Shown: positions 42,935 to 53,151 of the stretch, piece by piece
How positions within the stretch are numbered: the first letter of the stretch is position 1
How the letters are laid out: the number at the start of each line of letters is the position of its first letter
From: Stutzerimonas sp. S1
Lineage (GTDB): Bacteria; Pseudomonadota; Gammaproteobacteria; Pseudomonadales; Pseudomonadaceae
Direction of reading: 5' to 3'
Assembly: GCF_025966695.1 (NCBI RefSeq)
Contig: NZ_JAOEIY010000007.1
Location: forward strand, 76,918-140,917
Length of the DNA stretch: 64,000 nt
The notes under the pieces: generated by a model
What the model saw: only the letters and a program-made list of their open reading frames with translations
The model's database searches: none
Told to the model about the DNA's origin: nothing
Made by a program: the position numbers and the translations under genes

Positions 42935-43372
42935 GTGAAAGCACCGTGGAATTTTCTGCGATTCCTGCCGGTCGCACAGCGACTTATCGCCCGCGGCCGG
43001 ATTCCCGCCCTGTTGCTCGCCGTCGCGCGCAAGCGTTCCTCCAATCGTGGCTTGCTGAAAGGGTTGCGGGAGGATCTGGCACTCTTCCAGTCGCTGGGTG
43101 TTGCTTGGTGGAAGGGCGAGTATCGTGCGATCAGCACGCAGGCCTTCATCTCAGTGGTCGCCGCGCTGCTCTATTTTCTCTCGCCGCTAGACGCCATTCC
43201 CGACTGGATCCCAGGACTTGGCTTCATTGATGATCTCGCTGTATTAGGGTGGGTTATGCGCAAATGGTCCGATGAACTCTCTGCGTTTCGCATATGGCGC
43301 GATGCGCAGTCCCCAACGAAACGAGCGGAGCTGGATGAGCTACCGCAGCAGAAGGAAACCGAACGGCTCTGA
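42935..43372 (+). CDS. DUF1232 / YkvA-family membrane protein
   Basis: A 145-residue protein. The DUF1232 core is AFISVVAALLYFLSPLDAIP-DWIPGLGFIDDLAVLGWVMR (about 85-125): two membrane helices with the PxDxIPD motif. GTG 42935 is chosen because TGGAGGG lies 8 bp upstream; earlier in-frame starts exist. It is monocistronic. Function unknown. Confidence 0.82.
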   Translation: MKAPWNFLRFLPVAQRLIARGRIPALLLAVARKRSSNRGLLKGLREDLALFQSLGVAWWKGEYRAISTQAFISVVAALLYFLSPLDAIPDWIPGLGFIDDLAVLGWVMRKWSDELSAFRIWRDAQSPTKRAELDELPQQKETERL

Positions 43373-43510
43373 TACGTCGGCGCTGCTGGTCGGTGGAAAG
43401 CGAACAAAAGTCTTCGATGTTTTCCTGATTCAGTCCTTCCATGCTTTAACCGCTGTTCAGGGCTGTTAAGATTCGCCGTTACCGATGGTGAAGAATGCAG
43501 AGGGACCGAG

Positions 43511-43843
43511 ATGAATGTGCAGGTCATCATGCGCGATGGCGCACCCGAATATGCTGTCCTGCCGTGGAGCGAGTACGAGGCGTTATTGAGCGAGGTGGGC
43601 CGTCAGGCTGCCGCACTGCAACAGCCCCAGACCGCCTCGGTACTGAATGCCACACCTGCGCTTCGGCAATTGGCGGAGTTGCGTGAAGCGAAGGGGATGA
43701 GCATCGAGGCGCTTGCCCGTTCGGTAGGCATCAGTCCGGCTTATCTTGCGATGATCGAAAGTGCTGAACGGACTCCGGATACGGCGATTCGCCGTGCTCT
43801 GGCGCGCGCGCTGGATATTCCGCGCTGGGAGGAGGACGCTTGA
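43511..43843 (+). CDS. XRE-type HTH regulator with antitoxin-like N-terminus
   Basis: A 110-residue protein. The N-terminus (MNVQVIMRDGAPEYAVLPWSEYEAL) resembles prevent-host-death/antitoxin-type strands. The C-terminal Cro/C1 HTH is LRQLAELREAKGMSIEALARS-VGISPAYLAMIESAERTPD. GAGGGACCGAG precedes ATG. Coupled to the 43840 gene by TTGA. It could be an antitoxin or an operon repressor; no toxin is recognised next to it. Confidence 0.78.
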   Translation: MNVQVIMRDGAPEYAVLPWSEYEALLSEVGRQAAALQQPQTASVLNATPALRQLAELREAKGMSIEALARSVGISPAYLAMIESAERTPDTAIRRALARALDIPRWEEDA

Positions 43844-44220
43844 GTGTGCAGCAGGTGTCGGTGCGCATCAGTCGGCATCATTGGCAGGCGTTACTCGTGG
43901 AGCTGGGGGAGGCCAGACGTCAGCGCCACCTGGTGACATACCGGGCGCTGGTCGAACGGTTGCAGCTGCCGCCGCCAGCGATGCAGACGCTAACCGCAGC
44001 TCTCGAGTATCTCGCCGCGCTGGACGCGCGAGCTGACCGCCCGTTGCGCAGCGCCCTCGTCATCAGTCAGGGCGCGAGTCGTCTGCCACGTACCGGCTTC
44101 TTCGAATGCGCTGCGAAGCTTGGGCGGTTCAGCGGGCCGTCCGATGGTTTTGCCGCGGCGTCCTGGCATGCTGGCGAAGTCGCACGGGTGTTTGAATTCG
44201 ATTATCCGGAGGCTCCATGA
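43840..44220 (+). CDS. Unknown soluble protein
   Basis: A 126-residue protein. An N-terminal basic helical half (ISRHHWQALLVELGEARRQR) is followed by a beta-rich end (ALVISQGASRLPRTGFFECA, AASWHAGEVARVFEFDYP). TTG start overlaps the XRE stop, with GGAGGA 6 bp upstream; GTG 43846 is an alternative. Stop overlaps the Sel1 gene. No family recognised. Confidence 0.72.
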   Translation: MSVQQVSVRISRHHWQALLVELGEARRQRHLVTYRALVERLQLPPPAMQTLTAALEYLAALDARADRPLRSALVISQGASRLPRTGFFECAAKLGRFSGPSDGFAAASWHAGEVARVFEFDYPEAP

Positions 44221-44687
44221 TGCTGTGGAAGTTGCGCGCCAGCGTCGGCTACCTGGTGGCGCGCAGGTTGATGGCTGCGCGCTGGGCGGTACAGCAACCG
44301 AAGCTGTGGCGCTGGATGGAGGGGCAGTTCTCGCGCAAGGCCAACCTGGGTGATCGGGCTGCGCAGAGCTTCTACGGCCACATGCTCTATTTCCGTGGTC
44401 ATGGTTTGGGCTCCAAGCAGGAGGGTGTGCGCCTGTTGCGTCTGGCTGCGCAAGCAGGTGACGCCAAGGCCGCCTACCAGCTGGGAGTTATCAGCCTCAG
44501 CGAGGATGCCTCTCGCGGGCCGGATGGCCAGGAAGCGGCGCGCTGGTGGGGGCAGGCGGCAGCAGCGGGGCACCCGTTGGCAGCAATGCGACTGGAGCAG
44601 CTTTATCGGGCGGGCGGCTACGGGTTGACTGCAGACCCGGAGGAGGCCGATCGGCTCAAGGCGCTCACCGTACGGCGCGGGTTGTAA
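44220..44687 (+). CDS. Sel1-repeat protein
   Basis: A 155-residue protein. A hydrophobic/basic start is followed by Sel1-type repeats (AAQSFYGHMLYFRGHGLGSK, GVRLLRLAAQAGDAKAAYQL, EAARWWGQAAAAGHPLAAMR). ATG 44220 chosen because GGAGG is then at 7 bp; ATG 44217 overlaps the upstream stop. Last gene of the XRE-unknown-Sel1 operon; such repeats mediate protein contacts. Confidence 0.82.
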   Translation: MLWKLRASVGYLVARRLMAARWAVQQPKLWRWMEGQFSRKANLGDRAAQSFYGHMLYFRGHGLGSKQEGVRLLRLAAQAGDAKAAYQLGVISLSEDASRGPDGQEAARWWGQAAAAGHPLAAMRLEQLYRAGGYGLTADPEEADRLKALTVRRGL

Positions 44688-44756
44688 GTTCGCCTGGTGT
44701 TCGTCGCCATTGGCATCGGTCCAGCTGGTAGTAGATATACCTGACACCGGAAAAAG

Positions 44757-44785
44757 AAAGGCCGCCTCGATGTGCGGCCTTTTCG
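44757..44785. terminator. Bidirectional terminator, Sel1 operon / prc
   Basis: AAGAAAGGCCGC ... GCGGCCTTTTC: stem AAGGCCGC/GCGGCCTT with A-run and T-run on opposite sides, between two convergent genes. Confidence 0.85.
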
Positions 44786-44808
44786 TGTCACGGTAGATTG
44801 GCTCCGGC

Positions 44809-46890
44809 CTAGTGTTGCGCCATCGCCGAATTGAGGCCGAGGTAGTCGAGCAGAATTCGTCCGCTTTCCGAGAGGTAAGCGTCGTCTTCCGGCTTGAGTT
44901 TTTCCGGCTCCTCATGCGTTGTGCTTTCGTCGTCCTTTTCCAATTTGGCCAGGGGCTCCTCCCCTTTTGCCTGGCGCAGGGCGTTTTCCAACGCTAGCTG
45001 GCGCTTCTCGATGTCATTTTGTTGCGCGCGGCGCTTGCTCTCATTGAGGCTGACCGTTGTTTCCTGCATCAACTCCTGAGTCAGTGCCAGGCGGTCACGG
45101 GTAAAGGCGAAATCCGGGTTCTTCTCGGTGCGCGCCTCGTGGCGTGCTTTGAGCTCAGCCAGGAATGGTTTGAACGGATTCATGTCGGGGTTGATCGCGG
45201 CGCGAATGCTGTCCCAGGGCAATGCCTCAGGCAGTGCGCTTTCGCCGATTTCCTTCGTATCCACGTCAGCCGGATAGCTGATGTCCGGAATCACGCCTTG
45301 GTGCTGGGTGCTCTGTCCGGATACCCGGTAGAACTTGGCCAGAGTCAGCTTCAGCTCGCCATGGTTGAGCGGCTGAATGGTCTGCACGGTACCCTTGCCG
45401 AAGGTCTGGCCGCCAAGAATCAACGCACGGTGATAATCCTGCATCGCGCCGGCGAAAATCTCGGAGGCTGAAGCGGAGAGGCGGTTGACCAATACGGCGA
45501 GCGGCCCCTTGTAGAAGGCACCGAGGTTTTCATCGGCCAGTACGTCGACACGGCCATCGGCGTTACGCACCAGCACGGTCGGTCCCTGGTTGATGAACAG
45601 TCCTGTCAGTTCGGTGGCCTCCTGCAGTGAGCCACCACCGTTGTTGCGCAGGTCGATTACCACGCCGTCGACTTTTTCCTTTTCCAACTCGGTCAAAAGC
45701 TTCTTAACGTCACGAGTGGTGCTCTTGTAGTTCTGGTCGCCAGCGCGCAGTGCCTTGAAGTCCAGGTAGAAGGCCGGAATCTCGATGACGCCGAGCTTGA
45801 ACTGTTGGCCCTGGTGCTCGAGGTTCAGCACTGATTTCTTCGCGGCTTGCTCTTCGAGCTTCACTGCTTCGCGGGTGATAGCGACCACTTTGCTAGTTTG
45901 GTCGTTGGGTGCATTGCTGGCGGGAATCACTTCCAGGCGCACCACCGAACCTTTCGGCCCGCGAATGAGCTTGACCACTTCGTCCAGACGCCAGCCGATC
46001 ACATCGACCATTTCCTCATCGCTCTGAGCGACGCCGATGATTTTGTCGGCCGGGGCGAGCTGCTTGCTCTTTTCGGCCGGCCCCGCAGGGACCAGACGGA
46101 CAATCTTGACGTGCTCGTTGTCGCTCTGCAGCACCGCACCGATGCCTTCCAGCGACAGGCTCATGTTGATGTCGAAGTTTTCCGCGTTATCCGGCGACAG
46201 ATACTGGGTATGCGGGTCGTAGGATTGGGCGAATGCGTTGATATAGGTCTGGAACACGTCCTCGCCACGCGTCTGCTCCAGCCTTGCGAGCTGGTTCTTG
46301 TAACGCTTGGTCAAGAGCTCTTGAATGGCCTTGGGCTCTTTGCCCGCGATCTTCAAACGCAGGACTTCGTCCTTTACCCGCTTGCGCCAGAGGTCGTCGA
46401 GTTCGCTGGCATTCTTCGCCCAAGGCGCCTTCTCACGATCGACCAGCAGCGTCTCGTCCACGCTGAAGTCCATCTTGTCCACGCCCTGTTCCAACAGATT
46501 CAGCGCGTAGCTAAGGCGGCCCTGCAGGCGCTCCAGATGGCGCTTGTAGATGACGAAGCCTGGTTCGAGATTGCCGCTTTTGAGAAAGTCGTCGAACTCG
46601 TTACGCCACCGATTGAACTCGGCGAGATCGGAAGCCATGAAATAGCTGCGCGACGGATCGAGCATCTCGATATAGCTGTCGAAGATCTTCGCCGAGCGCG
46701 CATCGTTAAGCGGTGGCTTGTTGTAATGGTGACGCTTGAGCAGCTCGACGACGTTGAGGCTGGCGATAACCTGCTCACGGTCTGGCTGTAGATAATCCCA
46801 GTTCGCTGCACTGCCGGGCTTGGCCAGGGCCAGCGAGGCTTGGAAGCCGAACAGCAGGGCGAAAACGGTACAGGTAAGTGTGCGCTTCAT
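44809..46890 (-). CDS. prc: Prc/Tsp carboxy-terminal processing protease
   Basis: A 693-residue periplasmic S41 protease. Signal peptide (MKRTLTCTVFALLFGFQASLALA is just over the limit; cleavage after LALA), PDZ domain about 230-320 (SLEGIGAVL, VRLVPAGPAEKS), catalytic Ser474 in SASASEIF and Lys499 in GKGTVQ. It degrades misfolded or tagged periplasmic proteins; P. aeruginosa Prc (AlgO) also affects MucA and alginate. ATG 46890 gives the signal peptide; no clear Shine-Dalgarno is visible for either start. Confidence 0.93.
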   Translation of the reverse strand: MKRTLTCTVFALLFGFQASLALAKPGSAANWDYLQPDREQVIASLNVVELLKRHHYNKPPLNDARSAKIFDSYIEMLDPSRSYFMASDLAEFNRWRNEFDDFLKSGNLEPGFVIYKRHLERLQGRLSYALNLLEQGVDKMDFSVDETLLVDREKAPWAKNASELDDLWRKRVKDEVLRLKIAGKEPKAIQELLTKRYKNQLARLEQTRGEDVFQTYINAFAQSYDPHTQYLSPDNAENFDINMSLSLEGIGAVLQSDNEHVKIVRLVPAGPAEKSKQLAPADKIIGVAQSDEEMVDVIGWRLDEVVKLIRGPKGSVVRLEVIPASNAPNDQTSKVVAITREAVKLEEQAAKKSVLNLEHQGQQFKLGVIEIPAFYLDFKALRAGDQNYKSTTRDVKKLLTELEKEKVDGVVIDLRNNGGGSLQEATELTGLFINQGPTVLVRNADGRVDVLADENLGAFYKGPLAVLVNRLSASASEIFAGAMQDYHRALILGGQTFGKGTVQTIQPLNHGELKLTLAKFYRVSGQSTQHQGVIPDISYPADVDTKEIGESALPEALPWDSIRAAINPDMNPFKPFLAELKARHEARTEKNPDFAFTRDRLALTQELMQETTVSLNESKRRAQQNDIEKRQLALENALRQAKGEEPLAKLEKDDESTTHEEPEKLKPEDDAYLSESGRILLDYLGLNSAMAQH

Positions 46891-47059
46891 GGTTTGGGGG
46901 CGACGTAAGGCTGAGGAATAACGCATATTAGGCCATCTAAAGTAGGCGCCGGTTCGATATTCGTCCGGCGGTATATAGCACGAGCCCGATGGTAACAGGT
47001 GGTGAAAACAGCCAGCGAGTGACGGTTGGGCGGAAGGTATGACTCACTATGGAGGCAGC

Positions 47060-48025
47060 ATGAAGGCATTGCAAGGCATCGAGGGGGAGCTGGAGTGGGC
47101 GGAGCGGCCAGCTCTTACTAAATGTGGCGAAGGCGAGGTGCGGATCCGAATTGCGGCTGCCGGGCTGAACCGTGCCGACCTGCTGCAGCGTGCCGGCCAC
47201 TACCCGCCGCCAGCCGGTGTCACCGATATTCTCGGGCTTGAGTGTGCCGGTGTGATCAGCGAGGCCGGCGCGGGCAGCCGCTGGCGCCCTGGCGATCGCG
47301 TCTGCACGCTGCTGGCAGGCGGAGGCATGGCCGAAGAGGTGGTGGTCGATGCTCGCCACGTCCTGCCGGTACCCGAGGGCTTAACGCTGCATGAGGCCGC
47401 GGTTATTCCAGAGGTGTATGCCACCGCGTGGCTTAACCTGTACCGGCTAGGGGCATTGCAGCCTGGCGAGAAGGTACTGTTGCATGCTGGCGCCAGCGGT
47501 GTCGGCTCGGCGGCCATTCAGCTGTGCAAGGCGTTCGACAATCCCTGCTGGGTGAGTGTGGGCTCGGCTGAGCGTCTGGCCTATTGCGAGTCGCTTGGCG
47601 CCCAGGGCGGAGTGCTGCGTGGAGATGGTCTGGAGGCGCTGCGCGATTTCGCGCCGTTCGACATGATCCTCGATCCCGTCGGTGCCAAGTACGCCGCACT
47701 GAATCTGCAACTGCTGGGCATGGATGCACGCTGGGTGATCATCGGTCTGATGGGCGGGCGCAAGGCTGAACTGGATCTGGCCGGGCTGCTGGCCAAGCGC
47801 ATACAGCTGATTGGCTCTACGTTGCGCAGCCGTGATGCGGACGACAAGGCGGGCTTGCTGGCTGAGCTGGAGAGCAGGGTCTGGCCGCTGTTCGCCAATG
47901 GCACGCTGTCGCCCCGCCTGGAGCAGCGTTTCCCGGTTCGGGATGTCGAAGCGGCGTTCGCCGCGCTGGCAAGCAATACCATCTCCGGCAAGGTGGCGCT
48001 GATCATTGATGACAGTCTGCAGTGA
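47060..48025 (+). CDS. NAD(P)H quinone oxidoreductase, PIG3-type
   Basis: A 321-residue zinc-independent medium-chain dehydrogenase. LNRADLLQRAGHYPPPAGVT and LGLECAGVISEAG at the N-terminus, nucleotide-binding HAGASGVGSAAIQLCKAF near residue 145. It probably reduces quinones with NADPH. GGAGGCAGC before ATG 47060. Confidence 0.9.
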   Translation: MKALQGIEGELEWAERPALTKCGEGEVRIRIAAAGLNRADLLQRAGHYPPPAGVTDILGLECAGVISEAGAGSRWRPGDRVCTLLAGGGMAEEVVVDARHVLPVPEGLTLHEAAVIPEVYATAWLNLYRLGALQPGEKVLLHAGASGVGSAAIQLCKAFDNPCWVSVGSAERLAYCESLGAQGGVLRGDGLEALRDFAPFDMILDPVGAKYAALNLQLLGMDARWVIIGLMGGRKAELDLAGLLAKRIQLIGSTLRSRDADDKAGLLAELESRVWPLFANGTLSPRLEQRFPVRDVEAAFAALASNTISGKVALIIDDSLQ

Positions 48026-48064
48026 CGGCAGTGCCGGGCACGCCAACGCGGGCCCGGCGGGACT

Positions 48065-49354
48065 TCAAGGCAGTGTGGTACTCGCGTAGAAGGCCGTCAG
48101 CACCTTAACCAGATGTTCCAGATCCTGACTGCCGGCCAGTTCCCGGATCGAGTGCATGGCGAAGGTCGGCAGGCCGATATCCACCGTGCGCACCCCGAGC
48201 TGGCCGGCAGTGATCGGGCCGATCGTCGATCCGCAGCCTAGATCACTGCGGGTCACGAAGCTCTGTACCGGCACCTCGTTCTCGACGCAGAGATGGCGGA
48301 AGAACCCTGCGGTTTCACTGTTCGTGGCGTAGCGTTGGTTGCTATTGACCTTGATCACCGGGCCGGCATTGAGCTTCGGCCCGTGATTACCATCGTGCTT
48401 GTCTGCGTAGTTGGGGTGCACCGCGTGTGCGTTGTCCGCAGAAATCAGCAGGGAGCGGTTGATGCAGCGCTGGAAACCGTCGCCCTCCGGCAGCACGCGT
48501 CGCAGAACCTGCTCGAGGAAGGGGCCATCGGCTCCGCACATCGAACAGGAACCGACTTCCTCATGATCGGTACAGACCAGCACGCAGGTTTCTTCCGGGG
48601 TAGCGTGCAGCAGGGCCTGCAGGCCGGCGAAACAGGAGAGCAGGTTGTCCAGTCGGGCGCCGGTGATGAAGTCGCCATTGAGGCCGACCACTGCCGCTGC
48701 CTGGGTGTCGTAGAAACTCAGTTCGAAATCCAATATCACGTCGGCGACCAGGTCATGTTCGCGGCTCAGTTGCTCGGCCAGCAGCGCGCGGAAGTCCGGA
48801 CTTTCGTCGCCGAATACCTGCGCTACCAGCGGCGGCAGCTCGTTCTGCGCGTTGATTGCCCAGCCCTGATTGGCTTCGCGGTTGAGATGGATGGCTAGGC
48901 TGGGAATCACGGCGATGGGCAGCCTGAAATCGACCAGTTGGCTCTCGATGCGACCGTCACGACTGTAGGTGACGCGCCCGGCGAGCGAGAGATCGCGGTC
49001 GAACCACGGCGCCAGTAGGGCACCGCCGTACACCTCGACACCAAGCTGCCAGAAGCCCTGGCGTTGCAGATCCGGTTGCGGCTTGACGCGCAGGCAAGGG
49101 CTGTCCGTGTGCGCGCCGACGAGGCGCATGCCGTGCTCGACGACCGGTTTGCTGCCCAGCTGGAAGGCCACGATCGCCGAGTCGTTGCGGGTGACGTAAT
49201 AACGCCCGCCGGCCTGAGTGTGCCAGGACTCGCGTTCGTCGAGTGCCTTGAACCCGGCTGCCTGCAGGTGCTGGGCGAGATTGCGAGTGGCGTGGAATGG
49301 GGTGGGGGAAGCCTGGAGAAACTCGATCAGGCCTTGGTTGAGTGCTTGCTGCAT
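48065..49354 (-). CDS. apeB: M18 family aminopeptidase
   Basis: A 429-residue zinc aminopeptidase. Metal ligands lie in [32 protein letters not shown] and [11 protein letters not shown]-like AMHSIRE near the C-terminus; [18 protein letters not shown] is the family signature. It removes N-terminal acidic/other residues from peptides in the cytosol. Convergent with the quinone oxidoreductase gene. Confidence 0.93.
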   Translation of the reverse strand: MQQALNQGLIEFLQASPTPFHATRNLAQHLQAAGFKALDERESWHTQAGGRYYVTRNDSAIVAFQLGSKPVVEHGMRLVGAHTDSPCLRVKPQPDLQRQGFWQLGVEVYGGALLAPWFDRDLSLAGRVTYSRDGRIESQLVDFRLPIAVIPSLAIHLNREANQGWAINAQNELPPLVAQVFGDESPDFRALLAEQLSREHDLVADVILDFELSFYDTQAAAVVGLNGDFITGARLDNLLSCFAGLQALLHATPEETCVLVCTDHEEVGSCSMCGADGPFLEQVLRRVLPEGDGFQRCINRSLLISADNAHAVHPNYADKHDGNHGPKLNAGPVIKVNSNQRYATNSETAGFFRHLCVENEVPVQSFVTRSDLGCGSTIGPITAGQLGVRTVDIGLPTFAMHSIRELAGSQDLEHLVKVLTAFYASTTLP

Positions 49355-49448
49355 GACGGACTCCGGACTGCAATGTCGCGGAGTTTATCGCATCGGGCCG
49401 GACGGGTCTGCGCGGCAGCGTCTTATGTGTCGCGCAGCGAACGCATCC

Positions 49449-50084
49449 TTAAAACGGTGCCGGGCAGTTGAAGCGCAACCGTTCTCCGGTTTGCGGGTGG
49501 GTCAGGGTCAGCATGCTGGCGTGCAGGCACAGTCGCTCGTGGGCTTGCAAGGCTTGCTCGTGGGCGTAGAGCCGATCGCCGAGTAGCGGATGACCGATGG
49601 AAAGCATGTGCACACGCAGCTGGTGCGAGCGGCCGGTGATCGGCGTCAGCTCGACCCGGCAATAGTCGTCGCAGCGCTCGAGAATGCGCCAGAACGTCAG
49701 TGCGTGCTTGCCTAGTTGATGGTCCACCACGTGCCTGGGTTTGGTCGGCGGATCGTAGCGCAACGGCAGGTCGATGCTGCCGCTGTCCTGCTCCGGTTGA
49801 CCCCAGCAGAGCGCGGTATAGGCCTTCTCGGTTTCGCGATCGTGGAACTGGCGCGACAGCTCGCGGTGGCTGTCGGCATCGCGGGCGAGCACGATCAGCC
49901 CCGATGTCTCCCAGTCCAGTCGGTGCACGATACGCGCTTCCGGGTAGCCGTTTTCCTGCAGGCGGGTGACCAGGCAGTCGCGGTTGTCCTCGGCACGACC
50001 GGGTACTGAGAGCAGCAGGGTCGGCTTGTTGATTACCAGCAGGGCGGCGTCCTGGTAAACGATCTGGATGTTGCGTAACGGCAT
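49449..50084 (-). CDS. rluA: RluA-family pseudouridine synthase
   Basis: A 211-residue enzyme with the catalytic motif HRLDWETSGL (Asp of HRLD) near residue 73 and GRSHQLRVHM near residue 160. It modifies 23S rRNA (U746) and some tRNAs in the family. ATG 50084 by family start (MPLRNIQIVYQD); the longer reading is not conserved-looking. It follows minE, as in P. aeruginosa. Confidence 0.9.
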   Translation of the reverse strand: MPLRNIQIVYQDAALLVINKPTLLLSVPGRAEDNRDCLVTRLQENGYPEARIVHRLDWETSGLIVLARDADSHRELSRQFHDRETEKAYTALCWGQPEQDSGSIDLPLRYDPPTKPRHVVDHQLGKHALTFWRILERCDDYCRVELTPITGRSHQLRVHMLSIGHPLLGDRLYAHEQALQAHERLCLHASMLTLTHPQTGERLRFNCPAPF

Positions 50085-50104
50085 GCGTTTTTCCACAAAC
50101 GAAG

Positions 50105-50126
50105 ACGGCGGCTCGAGAGCCGCCGT
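50105..50126. terminator. Hairpin between minE and rluA
   Basis: Perfect ACGGCGGCTC/GAGCCGCCGT stem with a 2-nt centre; followed on the minus strand by CTTCGTTT, a weak T-run. It may end or attenuate the minCDE transcript. Confidence 0.5.
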
Positions 50127-50146
50127 TTCTGGGCCACCGGAGTCGA

Positions 50147-50404
50147 TCAACGATCCGGAAGGGTGATGTTCAGCTCGAGGATCGAGCAGCTGCCTTGATC
50201 CTCCAGTGCGACCTGAACCTGATCCTGATCGATGTTGACGTACTTGCGGATCACCTCGACCAGCTCTTTCTGCAGCGCCGGCAGGTAGTCCGGCTGAGCG
50301 CGCTGGCCACGCTCGTGCGCGACGATGATCTGCAGGCGCTCTTTCGCGATCGCGGCTGGGGTTTCCTTCTTCTTGCGTTCACGAAAGAAGTCCAAGAGGT
50401 TCAT
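50147..50404 (-). CDS. minE: MinE, division-site topological factor
   Basis: An 85-residue protein: N-terminal MinD-binding helix ([18 protein letters not shown]), [20 protein letters not shown] and the dimer beta domain. It drives MinCD oscillation. ATGA overlap with minD. Confidence 0.96.
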   Translation of the reverse strand: MNLLDFFRERKKKETPAAIAKERLQIIVAHERGQRAQPDYLPALQKELVEVIRKYVNIDQDQVQVALEDQGSCSILELNITLPDR

Positions 50405-51216
50405 TCACGGCCTCCAAAAAGACGTTGCAGGAAGCCCGGCTTCTTCACGTCGAGGAAGCGATGGGCTACTTCCTTGCCGAGCAGGCGGTCGACGGCGTCA
50501 CTGTAGGCCTGGCCAGCGTCGCTCTGATCATCGAGGATGACCGGGATACCCTGGTTGGACGCCTTGAGCACTGCCTGGGATTCCGGAATCACGCCGAGCA
50601 GGCGGATGGAGAGAATCTCCTCGACATCTTCGACGCCGAGCATCTCGCCCTTGTTGACGCGCTCGGGGTTGTAGCGGGTCAGCAGCAGGTGTTCCTTGAT
50701 CGGCTCCTCGCCATTTTCGGCGCGGCGCGATTTGCTCGCCAGCAGGCCGAGCATTCGGTCGGAGTCGCGCACCGAGGACACCTCGGGGTTGGTCACCACG
50801 ATGGCCTCGTCGGCGAAGTACATCGCCAGGTGCGCGCCCTTCTCGATACCGGCAGGGGAGTCGCAGATCACGTATTCGAAGTTCTGCGCCAACTCGTCGA
50901 TGACCTTGCCGACACCTTCGAGGGTCAGGGCATCCTTGTCGCGGGTCTGGCTGGCGGCCAGGACGTAGAGATTCTCGAGACGCTTGTCCTTGATCAGGGC
51001 CTGCGTAAGAGTAGCGTCGCCGTTGATGACGTTTACGAAGTCATACACCACGCGCCGCTCGCAGCCCATGATCAGGTCCAGGTTGCGCAGGCCGACGTCG
51101 AAATCGACGATGGCGGTCTTGTGCCCGCGCAGAGCGAGGCCGGTACCGATGGCGGCGCTGGTGGTGGTCTTACCGACGCCACCCTTGCCGGAAGTGACTA
51201 CGAGGATCTTGGCCAA
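50401..51216 (-). CDS. minD: MinD, septum-site ATPase
   Basis: A 271-residue deviant Walker-A ATPase: [10 protein letters not shown] at 10-19, [11 protein letters not shown] as Walker B region, C-terminal amphipathic membrane helix ([12 protein letters not shown]). Bound to the membrane with ATP, it recruits MinC and MinE. Confidence 0.97.
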   Translation of the reverse strand: MAKILVVTSGKGGVGKTTTSAAIGTGLALRGHKTAIVDFDVGLRNLDLIMGCERRVVYDFVNVINGDATLTQALIKDKRLENLYVLAASQTRDKDALTLEGVGKVIDELAQNFEYVICDSPAGIEKGAHLAMYFADEAIVVTNPEVSSVRDSDRMLGLLASKSRRAENGEEPIKEHLLLTRYNPERVNKGEMLGVEDVEEILSIRLLGVIPESQAVLKASNQGIPVILDDQSDAGQAYSDAVDRLLGKEVAHRFLDVKKPGFLQRLFGGRE

Positions 51217-51306
51217 GGTGATTCACCCTAAATATGGAAAGTCGGGCCCCTTGGCCTGAGCGGCTCATGGTGCCCGTTTGGTGCGGAAAATTCGCGGCAG
51301 TATCCG

Positions 51307-52032
51307 TTAAAGGCGGGTGATGTTCAACACGTCGCCGGCGAGCCGAATCTGCACCGCTTCGGCCCACAGGGGCTCGCGTCGCAGATCCTCGGCCACCTTG
51401 TACTGGCCCGCGATCGAGACCATCTCGGCCGCCAGCTGCTGACAGAAAATGCGGGCGTTCACGTCACCCTTGATGCCCGCCAGGGCGCGTCCGCGTAACG
51501 GACCGTACACATGGATGTTGCCATCGGCGAGAAGTTCCGCACCGGGGCTGACTGGCGCCAGTACGATCAGATCACCGCCCTGGGCATACACCTGTTGCCC
51601 TCCGCGAATCGGTGTGGTCACCACGCGGGTCGGGCGATAGACCGGTTCGGCTGGCTTGGCCGGGGTCTTGCTCGTCAGATCGACCTTGCGCTCGCGTGCG
51701 CCAGAGGGCGGCAGCACTGGGATGTCGAGTTGCTCGGCAGCGGCAATGTAGGCCTGCTGACCGGTGCGTACGGCGAGGGTACGCAGGCCGTGCTTGCGGC
51801 ACAGCGCGATCAGTGCCTGGAGGTCGACTTCCAGGCCGCCCTCGGGCAGCTTGTCCAGCGCCAGTACCAGCGGCGTGTTGTTGAAGAAGTCCGGCGCCTG
51901 CTCGACCTTGGCCGCCAGCTGCTCGTCCAGGCAGTCGAGATCGTTGCGCACCAACTCCAGCACGGTGATGGCCAGCATGCTGCCCTTGAGCTGGAAGGCG
52001 GGGGATTGTTGCGGGGAGTCGGCTTGGCTCAT
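51307..52032 (-). CDS. minC: MinC, septum-site inhibitor
   Basis: A 241-residue protein. N-terminal FtsZ-inhibiting domain (about 10-110), then the C-terminal MinD-binding beta-helix ([38 protein letters not shown]). First gene of minCDE; 90 bp before minD. Confidence 0.96.
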   Translation of the reverse strand: MSQADSPQQSPAFQLKGSMLAITVLELVRNDLDCLDEQLAAKVEQAPDFFNNTPLVLALDKLPEGGLEVDLQALIALCRKHGLRTLAVRTGQQAYIAAAEQLDIPVLPPSGARERKVDLTSKTPAKPAEPVYRPTRVVTTPIRGGQQVYAQGGDLIVLAPVSPGAELLADGNIHVYGPLRGRALAGIKGDVNARIFCQQLAAEMVSIAGQYKVAEDLRREPLWAEAVQIRLAGDVLNITRL

Positions 52033-52193
52033 GGTCTGCCTGCTGCGGTAAATGGCGAGGACTTATAGCGGGGCGCGCAGCGGCCTGCAACCCGCAGTTA
52101 AGGCCTGTTGCCGAGTTGCCGGTCTGCGCGTCGGTTCGGATTCCCAACGGTTTCTCGATAGAATGCGCGACTTCACCCGGTTTCGAGCTTTCC

Positions 52194-53123
52194 ATGGAAC
52201 GTCCTCACTTTCGCCTGTACTTCCTGCATCCGCGTTTCTGGCTGCTCTGGCTGGGGTTGGGAGTGCTCTGGCTGCTGGTGCAATTGCCTTACCCATTACT
52301 ACTGCGGTTGGGGCGCGGGCTGGGGGCGTTGATGTATCGCGTGGCCGGGGCGCGGCGACGGATCGCGCAGCGCAATCTCGAGCTCTGCTTCCCTGAGCGC
52401 ACCGCAGCGCAGCGCGAGGAGCTGCTGCGGGAGAACTTCGCATCCAACGGCATCGCCTTCTTCGAAATGGCGATGAGCTGGTGGTGGCCGCGCGCGCGCC
52501 TGCAGCGCCTGGCTCATATCGAGGGGCTGGAACACCTGCAGCGGGCCCAGGCGGAAGGGCAGGGCGTGATCCTCATGGCGCTGCATTTCACCACGCTGGA
52601 AATCGGCGCCGCGCTGCTGGGGCAGCGGCACACCATCGACGGCATGTATCGCGAGCACAAGAACCCGCTGTTCGATTTCGTGCAGCGCCGCGGGCGCGAA
52701 CGCCACAATCGCGACGCCAGCGCGATCGAGCGCGAGGACGTGCGGGCGATGCTCAAGGTGCTGCGGGCCGGGCGGGCGATCTGGTACGCACCGGATCAGG
52801 ACTACGGGCGCAAGCAGAGCCTGTTCGTACCGCTGTTCGGCATCAGCGCGGCCACCGTTACCGCCACCACCAAGTTCGCCCGCCTGGGCAAGGCTCGGGT
52901 GGTGCCGTTTACCCAGGAGCGTCTCGCCGATGGTTCCGGGTATCGACTGGTGATCCATCCGCCGTTGGAGGATTTTCCCGGCGAAAGCGAAGTGGCCGAC
53001 TGCTTGCGCATCAATCAGTGGATCGAACAGGCTGTCAGCGCGAGGCCGGAGCAGTATCTGTGGGCGCACCGGCGTTTCAAGACGCGGCCGGCAGGCGAGC
53101 CTAGCCTCTATCGCAAGGCCTGA
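52194..53123 (+). CDS. lpxL: LpxL/HtrB-type lipid A acyltransferase
   Basis: A 309-residue inner-membrane acyltransferase. One N-terminal membrane helix (about 13-35), HX4E catalytic motif HFTTLE near residue 130, YREHKNPLFD and YAPDQDYG further on. It adds a secondary acyl chain (probably laurate) to lipid A. Divergent from minC. ATG 52194 follows GAGCTTTCC, a weak site; the longer reading overlaps the minC promoter. Confidence 0.9.
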   Translation: MERPHFRLYFLHPRFWLLWLGLGVLWLLVQLPYPLLLRLGRGLGALMYRVAGARRRIAQRNLELCFPERTAAQREELLRENFASNGIAFFEMAMSWWWPRARLQRLAHIEGLEHLQRAQAEGQGVILMALHFTTLEIGAALLGQRHTIDGMYREHKNPLFDFVQRRGRERHNRDASAIEREDVRAMLKVLRAGRAIWYAPDQDYGRKQSLFVPLFGISAATVTATTKFARLGKARVVPFTQERLADGSGYRLVIHPPLEDFPGESEVADCLRINQWIEQAVSARPEQYLWAHRRFKTRPAGEPSLYRKA

Positions 53124-53151
53124 GCGCGCGCGCTCAAAGCGCCGCGCGTGC